Assembly: GCA_002499185.1 (NCBI GenBank)
Contig: DAKN01000028.1
Location: 1 to 5,394 of the forward strand
DNA length: 5,394 nt
Origin: Candidatus Pacearchaeota archaeon UBA284
Lineage (GTDB): Archaea; Nanobdellota; Nanobdellia; Pacearchaeales; UBA284
Direction: 5' to 3'
Positions within the stretch are counted from its first letter, which is position 1. Each line of letters begins with the position of its first letter. A program made the translations under genes and the position numbers. The notes below the pieces were generated by a model. That model was given only the letters and a program-made list of their open reading frames with translations. It searched no databases and was not told where the DNA came from. Below are positions 5,263 to 5,394 of the stretch, in pieces.

Positions 5263-5394
5263 AAAATTTCTTCTGGTTCGGTTCCTCTGGAAAGATTGCG
5301 GGTCAGACCTTCGCGCAGCTGGAAAGTACCCTTGCCGCACAACTGTTCAAAGGGGGCTGACATTGGATTATTCCTGTGCTACGTTACCTCATGG
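5263..5394. other. GC-rich right flank with gene fragments, unassigned
   Basis: Composition jumps to about half G+C within ten bases of the last stop codon. No terminator with a T-run is visible after that gene. Two plus-strand frames are open to the window edge. One of them (starting at Leu 5273) shares Cys-Gly-Ser-Asp-Leu-Arg with the left repeat copy. On the minus strand an ATG at 5361-5363 with AGGA just upstream opens a 34-codon frame ending at 5259. Its start is plausible, but it stops exactly at the composition boundary. None can be assigned to a family. Confidence 0.3.
5271..5315 (+). repeat. Right copy of the diverged 45-base direct repeat
   Basis: This is the partner of 652-696, in the same orientation, beginning eight bases after the last membrane gene ends. 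In the frame starting at 5273 it is uninterrupted and stays open to the window edge, whereas the left copy has two stop codons in that frame. The two copies bracket the whole peptide operon. The segment may mark a former gene or repeated element into which, or next to which, the operon was placed. Confidence 0.5.

Noticed and set aside
5259..5363. 34-codon minus-strand frame starting with MSAPFEQL
   Set aside because: The start has an AGGA upstream, but the frame ends exactly at the composition boundary. Comparison of the two repeat copies favours selection in a plus-strand frame instead, so it is kept only as a possible fragment in the flank description.

Overview
The window looks like an accessory, mosaic region of a bacterial chromosome or mobile element. 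The organism cannot be named from it. Base composition changes abruptly. About 1-190 and 5263-5394 are near half G+C by eye, and about 545-850 is intermediate. The long stretch from about 855 to 5262 is very A/T-rich, with A/T-ending codons throughout. The edges carry short gene-like scraps and no intact core gene, as expected where blocks of different origin have been joined. Shine-Dalgarno sites (GGAGG, AGGAG, AAGGAG) and a near-consensus TTGACA / TATAAT promoter vocabulary point to an ordinary bacterium.

Layout. At 1-191 there is a GC-rich edge with a possible transposon-end-like sequence, a plausible promoter (65-93) and an 18-codon ORF with a good ribosome site (135-191). At 270-542 there is a small exported acidic protein built of three Y-D-Y/W-D/E repeats, resembling my memory of the DUF5334 family. 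At 543-929 there is a poorly resolved stretch with one doubtful ORF (575-853), a run of ten G, and a 45-base segment whose diverged direct copy lies just past the end of the last gene (5271-5315). At 877-5262 there is a self-contained unit: a promoter, a secreted peptide gene (930-1280), an intrinsic terminator or attenuator (1300-1337), and two large membrane-protein genes (1261-2958 and 2971-5262).

The unit at 877-5262 is the main item of interest. The peptide has a Sec-type signal, a 56-residue spacer, and a C-terminal block of nine Cys spaced exactly four residues apart, with the unit Ser-Ser/Thr-Gly-Cys. Part of the block is encoded by four identical 12-base DNA repeats. The next gene starts inside or at the end of that repeat block in another reading frame. 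A strong hairpin plus T-run lies within its first codons, so the peptide can be made in excess of the membrane proteins. Both membrane proteins share one plan: an N-terminal multi-span bundle, an extracytoplasmic domain resembling the GATase1-like domains of GldG/DUF4350 proteins, two more spans, and a C-terminal extracytoplasmic domain ending in a G-[SA]-P-E motif.

The inference is that the two membrane proteins form a dedicated envelope complex that exports, anchors, senses or processes the Cys-repeat peptide. No modification enzyme, protease or ATPase is visible in the window, so this is a hypothesis from gene order and architecture. I do not recognise the three-gene combination as a described system.
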